A stretch of 37,290 bases of DNA, taken from contig CAJUQT010000004.1 in the NCBI GenBank assembly GCA_910588225.1, positions 88,493 through 125,782 on the forward strand, written 5' to 3'. Positions 7,622-16,309 of this stretch are shown here, piece by piece. A program made the translations under genes and the position numbers. Under the pieces are notes generated by a model, which had not been told where the DNA came from, ran no database searches, and worked only from the letters and a program-made list of their open reading frames with translations. This stretch comes from an uncultured Acetatifactor sp. (lineage in GTDB: Bacteria > Bacillota > Clostridia > Lachnospirales > Lachnospiraceae). The first letter of the stretch is position 1, and each line of letters starts with the position of its first letter.

Positions 7622-9568
7622 CTATTCCTCGTGCCGGATTACCTCCTCCGTATACTTCCTGTCCATATCATGCAGGATTTTCCGGTTAGCCACCGTCTCG
7701 AACAGAATGTTAAAATCATAGTCCTCCGGATACAATTCTTCCGCCGCCACATGGAGCTTTACCCGCTTATGATTAATCCATATCTTCCGGTCCGGCAGCT
7801 GTACCCGCAGTACCCCCTTTTCATTGATCGGTTTACAGACAATCCCGATCTTTTTGTCCGGATAGACCATGACACTGTCCCCCAGCCTGTATTTTGTGCT
7901 CAGGTCTTCCCTGGGGTTTGCCTTCTTGATTCTGACAATTTTCCCTGTACTCCTTTTGGTCATTTTATCTGCCACATCTGTTTTTTCTGCCGTACCGTTT
8001 TTCTCCATGCACTCCCTTTTTTCTCCGAAGGCATATCCGGCCACCGCGTCCTCCCCATAAGCCGCGCGAATGGCCACTTTCAGCATTTCCTCCGGCATCC
8101 CAAGTCTGTCCGCAATGTGAAAGGCACAGCTTTCTCCCGCCTCCCCGATTACCATCTGATAAGCAGGACTCAATGTCTCCCTGTCAAAAGTCATCCGGGC
8201 ATTGATGAGCCCTTCTGTTCTGTCCGCATACTCCTTTACTTCGGGATAGTGAGTTGTGACAAGAAACAGCGCGCCGCTTTTTCTCAGCTCTTCCAATATA
8301 GCCACCGCGATTCCCATTCCTTCCGCCGGGTCGGTGCCCGAGCCCAGTTCATCCATGATGACCAGGCTTTCCCTATCCACTTCCCGGAGTACCTCCAGCA
8401 CATTTTTGATATGCGACGAAAAAGTAGACAGATTCTCCGCAATATTCTGTCCGTCTCCGATATCGCACAGATACGCGCTGTTCATGCAGATATCCGCTTC
8501 TTTGCAGGTAACATGGAGGCCGCACTGGGCCATCATGCAGCCCAGCATGACGGTCTTAATCGCCACTGTCTTCCCTCCCGTATTAGGCCCGGTAATCACA
8601 ATGCCTCTGATATTGTCCCCAATCTCAAATTGCAGGGGCACATTCCTCTCCCTGTCCATCAGCGGATGCCTGGCATCCTTCAGGACAATCCTGCGTTCCG
8701 TATTGACGGAAGGCTCCACCGCTCCCAGATCGATACTCAGCTTCCCCTTTGACAGAATGAAATCCAATACCTCCATTACTCTGATATTTTCTCTCATGGC
8801 TTCCGCCGAGGCCCCCAGCATGGCTGTCAGTGTATACAATATACGATATACTTCATTTTCTTCACTGATTGTCAGCTGCTGCAATTCTTCATAGTACCTG
8901 GCCGCAGCTGTGGGTTCCATGAACAAAGTACTGCCGCTTGCAGATTTATCCACCACCGTTCCCGAGATCCTGAACTTATATTCCTTTTTCACCGGCACAC
9001 AGATTCTTCCGTTTCGCGTGGTACAGTAAAGATCGGCCATGCACTCTTTCTGAGAACGCATAACCTGCTCTGCCTTCTGCTTCATCTGTTCCTGGCATCC
9101 CGCCATCCGGATTCTGATCTGTGACAGCTCTCTGGACGCATAATCATCCACTTCTCCGCCTCTGATCTGCCTGCCGATTTCTTCCCGCAGTTCCTCCACA
9201 GCATCCAGATTTTCCTCATAATATGCAAGGGGATTATTATCTTCCTTCCCTTTCTCCAGATACCGCTTCATCCGTTCCACCGCCGCCAGCACCCTTTCTA
9301 CCCGCTCCAGCTGATATGGCGTAAGGCAATCCCCCTTTTCGGCAATCATCAGAATCTCCTTCGCCTCCTCCACATTCTGCAGCGGCGGCGTCCCCAGCTT
9401 CTCAATCAGCCTTCTGCTGTCTGTGGTGTCTCGCAACTGCTTTCTCAGCTCGCTTTCCGACAGATAAAATGTCACATTTTTTATTCTCTCTTTCGCCTGG
9501 TCCGTTACCGCCAGGGCCATCCATATTTTCTTTATTTTGTCAAATTCTATTTGTTTTTCAATATTCAT
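7622..9568 (-). CDS. MutS2-like ATPase lacking the Smr domain
   Basis: A 648-aa MutS-family protein. The core/lever region with coiled coils spans about residues 1-290. The ATPase has Walker A TGPNTGGKT at 326-334, the STFSSH signature at 381-386, Walker B SLVIMDELGSGTDPAEG from 401 and LVTTHYPEVKEYA. A KOW-like stretch follows near 560-610 (LGDSVMVYPDKKIGIV...VLRVQLPDRKIW). True MutS2/RqcU proteins have about 780 aa with an HhH-like clamp and a C-terminal Smr nuclease domain; no Smr LDLRG or TGKGxG motif is present. It may act on recombination intermediates or on stalled ribosomes like MutS2, but without nuclease. ATG 9568 is in frame; CGGAAGGAACTGAGA lies upstream. Confidence 0.85.
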   Translation of the reverse strand: MNIEKQIEFDKIKKIWMALAVTDQAKERIKNVTFYLSESELRKQLRDTTDSRRLIEKLGTPPLQNVEEAKEILMIAEKGDCLTPYQLERVERVLAAVERMKRYLEKGKEDNNPLAYYEENLDAVEELREEIGRQIRGGEVDDYASRELSQIRIRMAGCQEQMKQKAEQVMRSQKECMADLYCTTRNGRICVPVKKEYKFRISGTVVDKSASGSTLFMEPTAAARYYEELQQLTISEENEVYRILYTLTAMLGASAEAMRENIRVMEVLDFILSKGKLSIDLGAVEPSVNTERRIVLKDARHPLMDRERNVPLQFEIGDNIRGIVITGPNTGGKTVAIKTVMLGCMMAQCGLHVTCKEADICMNSAYLCDIGDGQNIAENLSTFSSHIKNVLEVLREVDRESLVIMDELGSGTDPAEGMGIAVAILEELRKSGALFLVTTHYPEVKEYADRTEGLINARMTFDRETLSPAYQMVIGEAGESCAFHIADRLGMPEEMLKVAIRAAYGEDAVAGYAFGEKRECMEKNGTAEKTDVADKMTKRSTGKIVRIKKANPREDLSTKYRLGDSVMVYPDKKIGIVCKPINEKGVLRVQLPDRKIWINHKRVKLHVAAEELYPEDYDFNILFETVANRKILHDMDRKYTEEVIRHEE

Positions 9569-9609
9569 TCTCAGTTCCTTCCGTTATTTTAGTTCGAAAA
9601 TGAGTCAGC

Positions 9610-9654
9610 AGCAAAAAAACCATGGTCTCCCTGCGCGCAAAGATACCATGGTTT
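9610..9654 (-). terminator. Strong minus-strand Rho-independent terminator
   Basis: AAACCATGGT-TC (9617-9629) and GA-ACCATGGTTT (9642-9654) form a 13-position stem with one mismatch. On the minus strand seven T residues follow. It ends a leftward transcript that starts to the right of 9654, and it lies just upstream of the MutS2-like gene. Confidence 0.85.
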
Positions 9655-9743
9655 ACCGCCATAGCTGACCGGACTTTTCATCATGGAACGCTTTCCCATG
9701 ACAATTGAGCAGAGGTCCATCTGAAGACGGACTTTCCTTAATA

Positions 9744-9772
9744 CAAAAACAGCATGACCATACAGTCATGCT
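9744..9772 (-). terminator. Second minus-strand terminator
   Basis: AGCATGAC (9751-9758) and GTCATGCT (9765-9772) form a perfect 8-bp stem with a 6-nt loop. Minus-strand reading gives GTTTTTG after it. It sits about 100 bp upstream of the terminator at 9610-9654, so the two could act in series or as a conditional pair. Confidence 0.75.
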
Positions 9773-9889
9773 TATATTATCCGGACAGCTGTCACAATAT
9801 AAAGCGATTGTAAGGGAAACGGCCTTTGCCGCTGACAAATGGACACACTTCCAGCCCGAATCACGGAACTGAACCTGCCCATACAATAT

Positions 9890-9928
9890 TTATTTTGTCA
9901 TTTCCATCCCTACAACCACAATTAACAT
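9890..9928 (-). CDS. SD-led 12-codon ORF (MLIVVVGMEMTK)
   Basis: ATG 9928 is preceded by TAGGAGGA at ideal spacing (6 nt), an unusually strong SD sequence. The reading frame has only 12 codons before TAA. The same frame stays open for 78 further codons after that stop. The SD sequence is part of an inverted repeat (9934-9957) that could mask it. It could be a leader peptide, a small-peptide gene, or a remnant truncated by a nonsense mutation. I do not recognise it. Confidence 0.3.
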   Translation of the reverse strand: MLIVVVGMEMTK

Positions 9929-9933
9929 GCAAA

Positions 9934-9957
9934 ATCCTCCTATACTGTATTGAGGAT
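9934..9957 (-). promoter_or_regulatory. Hairpin that could sequester the SD of the 12-codon ORF
   Basis: ATCCTC and GAGGAT (9934-9939 and 9952-9957) are perfect complements, with TAC/GTA pairing possible inside. On the minus-strand RNA the GAGGAT arm contains the AGGAGG SD sequence. Such masking is typical of translational control or of temperature- or ligand-responsive leaders. Confidence 0.45.
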
Positions 9958-10010
9958 CTGTGTATTAGTTATTTCCCAACAGCCCCTGAATAAATTAAAA
10001 TTCAATTAAG

Positions 10011-10042
10011 TTGACCTGAATCAATAAATAATATGGTACAAT
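10011..10042 (+). promoter_or_regulatory. Candidate promoter of relQ
   Basis: TTGACC (10011-10016) and an extended -10 TGgTACAAT (hexamer 10037-10042) lie 20 nt apart. The spacing is longer than ideal, so the extended -10 may carry most of the strength. About 100 nt of leader follow before the start codon. Confidence 0.4.
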
Positions 10043-10147
10043 GGCCAAAGAAGTAATGAGCGAAAAGACTGTAAATTCCTTACCCTGAAAACCGCCTGCC
10101 AAAGATGTGGTCCAGGCAAAAGATAACCCATAGAAAGGACCTATACC

Positions 10148-10843
10148 ATGAACAACAACACCGAACCCACCCAGCTGCTTCGCGATAAACTGACAGATGT
10201 CTTCGACGAAGAATCCATCCGGCTATTCCAGGATTTTTTTGATTCCGCGAAGGATTTAATGTCCTGCTATCGCTGTGCCATTATGGAAGTAGAGACCAAA
10301 TTCCGTGTCCTGAACGAGCGTTTCTCCATCTATCATGACCGAAATCCCATAGACACTATCCAGAATCGCCTGAAATCTCCGGAAAGCCTCCGCAATAAAC
10401 TGATTCGGAAAAATCTGCCCTATACCATGGAAGCCATTGAGAACAATATTTTTGACGTGGCCGGCGTGCGTGTCATCTGCTCCTTTGTGGACGACATTTA
10501 TATGCTTGCGGACTGTCTCCTGCAGCAGGATGATATCACCCTCATCAAGAGAAAAGACTATATTCAGAATCCGAAGGAAAATGGTTACCGGAGTCTCCAT
10601 CTGATTGTGGAGGTGCCTATTTTTCTCCAGGATGAGAAAAGATTCATGAAAGTGGAAGTACAGCTGCGCACCATCGCAATGGAGTTCTGGGCCAACCTGG
10701 AGCATCAGCTGCGCTACAAGAAGAATCTCTCCCCTGAAATCCTGGCCAAAACCGGGGCCAGACTTTACGAATGCGCGGAACTGAGCGCCCTGCTGGATTC
10801 CCATATGCAGGATATTAAGGATACGATTGAGAAGGAGGAATGA
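10148..10843 (+). CDS. relQ: Small alarmone synthetase, GTP pyrophosphokinase (RelQ/YjbM type)
   Basis: A 231-aa single-domain (p)ppGpp synthetase. It transfers pyrophosphate from ATP to GTP or GDP in the cytoplasm. The SYNTH domain covers most of the protein: NIFDVAGVRVICSFVDDIY contains the conserved D-x-A-G-x-R block, YIQNPKENGYRSLHLIVEVP contains the synthetase signature ENGYRSLH, and VEVQLRTIAMEFWANLEH follows. There is no HD hydrolase, TGS or ACT domain, which separates it from the bifunctional Rel. The C-terminal helices are as in the tetrameric RelQ group. ATG 10148 follows GAAAGGA at 8 nt. It appears monocistronic. Confidence 0.95.
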   Translation: MNNNTEPTQLLRDKLTDVFDEESIRLFQDFFDSAKDLMSCYRCAIMEVETKFRVLNERFSIYHDRNPIDTIQNRLKSPESLRNKLIRKNLPYTMEAIENNIFDVAGVRVICSFVDDIYMLADCLLQQDDITLIKRKDYIQNPKENGYRSLHLIVEVPIFLQDEKRFMKVEVQLRTIAMEFWANLEHQLRYKKNLSPEILAKTGARLYECAELSALLDSHMQDIKDTIEKEE

Positions 10844-10941
10844 CAGGAAAACCCAAAAGAATTATTTCATCGCTTGATATGCCTCTCATTTTCGGGTAAA
10901 CTTATAGTAACTGCTATTTTACAGAAAGGAAACAACTGCCC

Positions 10942-12416
10942 ATGACATTACCTCCTGAACTTTTGTTCCTTATAAAACAGGGTGAAAGTTATATGGTGGA
11001 ATTCAAAAAATCCACTACAGACATCACAAAAGATGTATACGACAGTGTATGCGCATTTTCCAACCGCAATGGTGGCCACATTTTTCTGGGAATAAAAGAC
11101 AATGGCCAAATTCTGGGCATCCATCCTGACTATATTGACCAGATGAAAAAAGACTTTGTTTCATCTATTAATAATGAAAACAAGATATATCCCCCGCTTT
11201 ATCTCACTCCAATTGAATACGAGCATGAGGGAAGGCTCATCCTGTATATACGTGTACCAGTCAGTCCAGGCGTATGCCGATGCAGTGGAAGAATTTATGA
11301 CAGAAATCATGAATCAAATATCGACATTACGAACAACGAAAGTCTGGTATATCAGCTATATGCCCGAAAGCAGGACACGTACTATGTAAACAGGGTTTTT
11401 CCGATATTTTCTATATCCGACCTGCGCCATGACCTGATTGATCGTGCCCGTGAAATGACAAAGGCCCGCATGGAAAACCATCCGTGGAAGAGTATGTCCG
11501 ATGAAGAACTCCTGCGCAGCGCAAACCTTATCTTAACAGATACCACTACCGGCAGAGAAGGCATTACGCTTGCTTCCATCTGCTGTTCGGCCCGGATAAT
11601 TTAATCTACTCCGTATTGGCACACCATAAAACAGATGCTATTTTCCGGGTATTCAACACTGATCGCTATGATGACCGTGACATTATCCTCACAAATCTTC
11701 TGGATAGCTACGACCGGCTTATCGCTTTTGGGGAAAAACATTTAAATGATCTTTTCACAATGGATGGAATGATCAGTGTCAGTTCAAGGAGTAAAATACT
11801 CCGTGAGATTGTCTCAAACCTCTTGGCCCATCGCGACTACTCAAATGGCTATGTTGCCAAAATGGTTATAGAGCAAAAACAGCTATACACAGAAAATGCC
11901 AACCGTGCCCACAGCTTTGGCAGTCTAAGTCTTGCCAATTTCGACCCATTCCCAAAGAATCCGCCAATCTCAAAGGTATTCCGAGAAATTGGACTGGCTG
12001 ATGAATTGGGATCCGGTATGCGTAACACTTATAAATATACCCTGCTTTATTCCGGTGCGGAACCACAGTTTGTTGAAGGAAATGTATTTCGAACTACCAT
12101 ACCCTTAAGCGAGGCGGCCACGGCTACCGTAGGACCAATCCAATTTCTGCCTGGTACCGAAGCTGGTACCGAAGCTGGTACCGAAGCTGGTGCCGAAGTA
12201 TACGAGAAAATAAAACTGGATACCGGGCGCCTGAATTCTCTCCTGGAATTTTGTACAGTTCCGCGTACCAGAGCGGAATTACAAGATTTCTGTGGCATCA
12301 AGACAGAAAAGTATTTCAGAGAAAAAATCCTTAATCCCATGCTGACTATAGGGCTAATCAGGCGTACCATACCTGACAGGCCAAATAGTCCGAATCAAAA
12401 ATATATGAAAATATAA
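10942..12416 (+). pseudogene. AlbA/RecG-like transcriptional regulator, broken by a frameshift near 11580
   Basis: ATG 10942 (AGAAAGGAAAC upstream) opens an AlbA_2/Schlafen-type nucleotide-binding domain: YMVEFKKSTTDITKDVYDSV, then NRNGGHIFLGIKDNGQILGI. The frame stops at 11604. The continuation in the +1 frame (LLFGPDNLIYSVLAHHKTDAIF and onward) is the conserved RecG-like C-terminal domain (ILREIVSNLLAHRDYSNG...LADELGSGMRNTYKY) plus a winged helix to 12416. The expected Leu-Leu-Phe-Gly is restored if one base is missing in ATCTGCTG near 11580. I see no slippery sequence, so this looks like a single-base deletion. A 12-bp tandem repeat encodes GTEA units before the last domain. The second half could still be made from ATG 11616. 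Confidence 0.8.
12153..12200 (+). repeat. 12-bp tandem repeat, 4 units, encoding GTEA
   Basis: GGTACCGAAGCT repeats at 12153, 12165 and 12177, with a variant (GGTGCCGAAG) at 12189. In frame it encodes Gly-Thr-Glu-Ala units that form a linker between the RecG-like domain and the winged helix. Being a multiple of 3, changes in copy number would alter linker length without breaking the frame. Confidence 0.9.
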
Positions 12417-12434
12417 AAGAAATACAAAATACAC

Positions 12435-13373
12435 TCAAATCAACCCCGCAGACTTCAGCCCGAACACCCAGAGGAAAATGGTCACAACGGACACAAGGGT
12501 GCTGCACACCACCAGCTCCCCGGCCAGTTTGCCATCCCCGCCCATATTCTGTGCCATGGGGAAGGAGGCGGCGGCCGTGGGCGTCGCGAACATGGTCAGC
12601 AGCACAAAGCGCTCCAGAGGTTCCATCCCCACCGCTATGGATACCGCCACCATGACGGCAGGCATCAATACAAGCTTCACGAAAACTGCAGGTATGATAA
12701 ATCGCAGATTGCTTTTCAGGGAAGAGAACTGCAGCGTCCCGCCCAGGATGAACAGTGCCAGCGGAGTGGTGGCGGCGGAGAACTGGGACACCGGTTTTTC
12801 AACGCAGGCCGGAAGCCGGATCCCCAGCAGCAGGAAAATTCCTCCCACGATGGCGCCCACAATCATGGGATTGGTCAGCACCTTGATCAACAATTTCCCG
12901 AAGTGGAAGCTGCCGCCCCGGAAGTGTTCCAGTATAATCACTGCCGTTGCGCCGTAAAAGGGAACCACAATCGCCACCATCATAGAGGCGGCGGTGAGTC
13001 CGGATGGTCCGAAAATGCTCTCCGTCAGCGGAACGGCAAAAAGCACAAAATTGCTTCTGTAGACCGCCTGAATCAGTACGCCCCTCCGGTCATTTTCCTT
13101 TACCAGCCGTGGGACAACCGCCAGAAGCAGCGCAATCAGTACCACTTCCCCCGCAATGCCCACAACCACCAGTCTGCCCATCCGCATGGGCGTCTCCTGG
13201 GTCTGATACAGATTGTAGAACATCATAATCGGGAAAAAAGCCTGAAAAATCAGCTTGTTAAGCCGCCGTGCAAAGGCTTCGTCCATCATACCCGAAGCCT
13301 TTACACCATACCCGAATGTAATATAAATCAAAAATGGAATTACCGCGTTTACCGCCGTCAGAAAATGAGTCAT
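12435..13373 (-). CDS. AEC-family transporter (auxin efflux carrier superfamily)
   Basis: A 312-aa integral membrane protein with about ten hydrophobic segments in two halves. The N-terminal half begins VIPFLIYITFGYGVKASG; the middle loop has the NFVLFAVPLTESIFG block; the second half contains LTNPMIVGAIVGGIFLLLGIRLP and ATPTAAASFPMAQNMGGD, all characteristic of the family. Bacterial AEC proteins usually export or exchange small organic acids such as malate or lactate; the substrate cannot be told here. Its ATG lies 9 bp after the MATE stop codon, so both are probably one transcript. It converges with the broken AlbA gene. Confidence 0.9.
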   Translation of the reverse strand: MTHFLTAVNAVIPFLIYITFGYGVKASGMMDEAFARRLNKLIFQAFFPIMMFYNLYQTQETPMRMGRLVVVGIAGEVVLIALLLAVVPRLVKENDRRGVLIQAVYRSNFVLFAVPLTESIFGPSGLTAASMMVAIVVPFYGATAVIILEHFRGGSFHFGKLLIKVLTNPMIVGAIVGGIFLLLGIRLPACVEKPVSQFSAATTPLALFILGGTLQFSSLKSNLRFIIPAVFVKLVLMPAVMVAVSIAVGMEPLERFVLLTMFATPTAAASFPMAQNMGGDGKLAGELVVCSTLVSVVTIFLWVFGLKSAGLI

Positions 13374-13382
13374 ATCCGCCTG

Positions 13383-14774
13383 TCATACCTTCCTCTCTCT
13401 GTATTCTACATGAATCCATTTTCCACTGAGGAACCTCAGCGTAAAAATAATGCTTCTCACACCCCAGTCCAAAAACATTCCGTACCATACCGCCTGGGGA
13501 CCCATCTGAAATGTTTTCACCAGGAACACGCACAGCGCCACCCTTGCTCCCCACATGGAGAGCGTGGACATAATCATGGAAAACCGCACATCTCCCCCTG
13601 CCTGCAGGCCATAGTCAGGGACAAAAGACAAGGGCCACAGCAGAGGTTTTACAAGGGTTATCATCACCATCATTTCCATGCATAAGGCCGCACTGGCCTC
13701 CTCCGTTCCCGCCAGCCGCAGTATCGGCCCTGTCAATGCGAACATCAGAATGCAGGAAAGCAACGTGCCGGCGAACCCCAGCTTCGTACATTTCACTATG
13801 TAGTACCTGGCTTCCTCCTTCCGTCCGGCCCCCAATGCCTGCGCCACCATGGTCATCAGTCCGATGCCCACGCCAATTCCGAAAATCCCGCTGATATATT
13901 CCAGAATATTCGTCACAGCCTGGGCCGCAATGGCCATTGTTCCCATGGCGGAAACAGTAGACTGAATGATCAGCTTTCCGAACTGAAACATACCGTTCTC
14001 TATCCCCGTCGGCACCCCTATTCTCAGCACCCGGGCAATCAGGGGAAAATCCGGGCGGATGGAAAAGTAGTCCCTGAGCACAATGGCCTGTCCCGGCCTT
14101 CTCAGAAAAATCATAACCGCTATCACGCTGAAAATGCGGGAAAGCAGTGTGCCAAGGGCCGCCCCTGACACGCCCATGTCAAGACCAAAGATAAAAATCA
14201 GATTCCCCACCACATTCAGCCCGTTGGAACACACGGATATCTTCATCGGACATGCGGAATTCCCGCCCGCTCTCAAGAATGCCGAACCCGCCTGGAACAA
14301 TGCCAGAAAGGGATAGGAAAGGGCCGTTATGGAAAAGTAGCACAGCGCATTCTCCATCACCACCGGCTCAATCTTCCCAAATATCAGGCGAAGCAGGCCC
14401 GCTCGAAAAAGCAGGCCCATTACTGTTACTGTAACAGCACAGGTCAAAACTGTCAATACCACCTGCCTCGCCATCTCATTTCCAGTCTTGTAATCCCCGT
14501 GCCCAATATACTGAGAGCATAAAATGACTGCGCCGGAAGCCATGGCCGAGAATATCAGAATAATCATACTGTTGAGAGAGTCTACCAGCGATACGGCTGA
14601 AATGGCCTCGCTTCCCACATTGCTGACCATTATGGTATCCACCATACCCATCAGAGAATTCAACAGCTGTTCCACAATAATCGGAAACAATAGAGCGGAC
14701 ATTTGTGGGGACGGGTACAGCAATGTGCCGAAGTCTACTTTATCTCTGTCATATAACCGAATTTTTTTTAACAT
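13383..14774 (-). CDS. MATE-family efflux transporter
   Basis: A 463-aa protein with twelve predicted membrane helices in two MatE repeats. The opening SALLFPIIVEQLLNSLMGMVDTIMVSNVGSEAISAVS is diagnostic, and the second half has GVPTGIENGMFQFGKLIIQS, which mirrors it. ATG 14774 follows AAAGGTGAG. These antiporters use Na+ or H+ gradients to export drugs or metabolites. It is the first gene of a probable two-gene operon with the AEC transporter. The upstream side faces a bidirectional hairpin and the decayed mannosidase gene. Confidence 0.94.
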   Translation of the reverse strand: MLKKIRLYDRDKVDFGTLLYPSPQMSALLFPIIVEQLLNSLMGMVDTIMVSNVGSEAISAVSLVDSLNSMIILIFSAMASGAVILCSQYIGHGDYKTGNEMARQVVLTVLTCAVTVTVMGLLFRAGLLRLIFGKIEPVVMENALCYFSITALSYPFLALFQAGSAFLRAGGNSACPMKISVCSNGLNVVGNLIFIFGLDMGVSGAALGTLLSRIFSVIAVMIFLRRPGQAIVLRDYFSIRPDFPLIARVLRIGVPTGIENGMFQFGKLIIQSTVSAMGTMAIAAQAVTNILEYISGIFGIGVGIGLMTMVAQALGAGRKEEARYYIVKCTKLGFAGTLLSCILMFALTGPILRLAGTEEASAALCMEMMVMITLVKPLLWPLSFVPDYGLQAGGDVRFSMIMSTLSMWGARVALCVFLVKTFQMGPQAVWYGMFLDWGVRSIIFTLRFLSGKWIHVEYRERKV

Positions 14775-14840
14775 GATCTCACCTTTTTCCTATCCTCCCC
14801 CGGTAAGAACCAGAACTTTGCCTCAATGCTTATAACTTTA

Positions 14841-14885
14841 CCGGCAGTTTTCCGGCCTGAAACAAGCCGGAATCATTTCTGCCGG
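14841..14885 (-). terminator. Nested hairpin downstream of the mannosidase remnant
   Basis: CCGGCAG (14841-14847) pairs with CTGCCGG (14879-14885), and inside it TTCCGGC (14850-14856) pairs with GCCGGAA (14866-14872). It lies just after the remnant's stop codon. The T tract on the minus strand is weak (TAAAGTTATAA), so termination efficiency is uncertain. Confidence 0.55.
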
Positions 14886-14908
14886 AATTTGTATCATTAC
14901 CCCACACC

Positions 14909-16309
14909 TCAAAAGTGGATTTTCAAAGTTTTAATCTCATAAGGCTCAAAAATCAGACGCAATACGCTTCCCTCTGCCTGCAGGATTTTCTCTTCCTGTT
15001 CCAGCATGTCACATTCCGCCGCTTTCCGAACCGGCTCCGCAAGCCGCAATGCCGCATGGGTCCTCCTGTTGAAGGCCTCGTACAGTCTGAGAATCATTCC
15101 ATCCCCGTCCTCGGCCATTTTCAACACCTCGATCACCACATTCTTCCGGTCGATTTCCGCAAATGAAAATCTCCCGGGCAGCGTTCCTCCGGCCTGTTCC
15201 TTCTTCCGGGCTGTCAGCGGATTATTGAACAGATAAGCCTTCTGTATGGTTTCATTTTCCCGCCATCCCCCTCTGTGCGGCACAATGGAATATGCAAACT
15301 CATGCTGCTCCTTATCCGCATCCGGATTGGGATACACTGCTGATTTCAGCATGGTCAGGCCTATCACTCCGTCATGTATGTCATATCCGTATTTACAGTC
15401 ATTCAGCACACTCACGCCATACCCATCCTCGGACAGATCAATCCACTTATGGGCACAGACCTCGAATTTCGCCTGCTCCCAGGAGGTATTGTAATAGGTG
15501 GACCGCTGCACATTTCCATACTGGATTTCATAAGAAGCCTGTTCCGCATGAATGTCAACCGGAATAAGGCTCCGAAGCAGGATATTTTTCTCCTTCCAGT
15601 CCACATGATTTACCACATCAATGCGCGTTCCCTCGTGATAAAAAATCAGGTCCTGTACAATGGTGGAATCGAGATACTTTCTGTGTACACGCAGCACCGC
15701 CCGCATTGCATTCTGCTCCAGAATGCTGATTTCCGCCTCTTCATCCAGGGGCCATGCCTTTAATGTATAATAGTCATTGATATCCCAGGCGTCATAATTG
15801 TGAGGACGGTCCTCGTATGTCACCAGTCGGTTGCCGCACTGCCCTGGAGAAAGCAGTTCCCGCTGTTCCTTTTTATCATAGACAGAGGTAAACTGACCGG
15901 CTTTGTTCAGTGTCACTTTCAAGTCCTCTGTCTCCACCGTATCTGTGGCCACCTGCAGGAATCCGCGCGCACCGCTTTCTCCGGCGTCTGATATTGTCCT
16001 GTACCCCAGCGCCGGAACATCCTTTACGTACAGAATTCCTTTTCCATCCCAGGTCCGCTCCAGGTTCATGGGAACCGTTTCCGGATTCTCCACATACACA
16101 TAGTCGGATGCGGCAAACCCATTCCAGTTAAAGACGACCAGCTCTCCTTGTCCGGCCTCCACCGCCTCTGTCAGCAGTCCCATAGCCTGAGCCTCCAGGG
16201 CATATCCTTCTCCCAGAACCTGTTCGTATTCCCTTTTTGAGTCTTCGTATATCTCGCGGATACCGGAGCCCGGCAAGATATCGTGGAACTGATTCTTCAG
16301 CACATACAG
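14909..16309 (-). pseudogene. C-terminal part of a GH38 alpha-mannosidase
   Basis: About 466 codons of the distal part of a GH38 enzyme (full length about 1,000-1,050 aa). It begins LYVLKNQFHDILPGSGIREI, in which the His-Asp pair corresponds to the last zinc-site histidine of the family, followed by the beta-sandwich domains and a complete C-terminus ending IKTLKIHF. The catalytic TIM-like barrel with the nucleophile aspartate and other zinc ligands is absent. A stop codon (TGA) lies immediately upstream of Leu-Tyr-Val, where homology ends. There is no SD. It was cut at about 16310, exactly where the AraC fragment begins on the other strand. Confidence 0.85.

Larger units (their letters stand above)
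9569..10147. other. 579-bp intergenic region with minus-strand structured transcript candidate and relQ promoter
   Basis: The left part carries two minus-strand terminators (9610-9654 and 9744-9772), several smaller hairpins and an SD-led 12-codon ORF at 9928-9890. The right part carries the plus-strand relQ promoter. A minus-strand frame across 9886-9653 reads 77 codons but is crossed by an internal terminator and has no SD of its own, so I do not call it a gene. Confidence 0.55.

Noticed and set aside
9610..9890. c-di-GMP or cobalamin riboswitch
   Set aside because: GGTAAACCATGG looks superficially like part of a known motif, but the conserved aptamer core is not present.
11570..11604. Programmed ribosomal frameshift in the AlbA gene
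   Set aside because: There is no slippery heptamer, no stimulatory hairpin or internal SD at the right distance, and the break fits a one-base loss in ordinary sequence.
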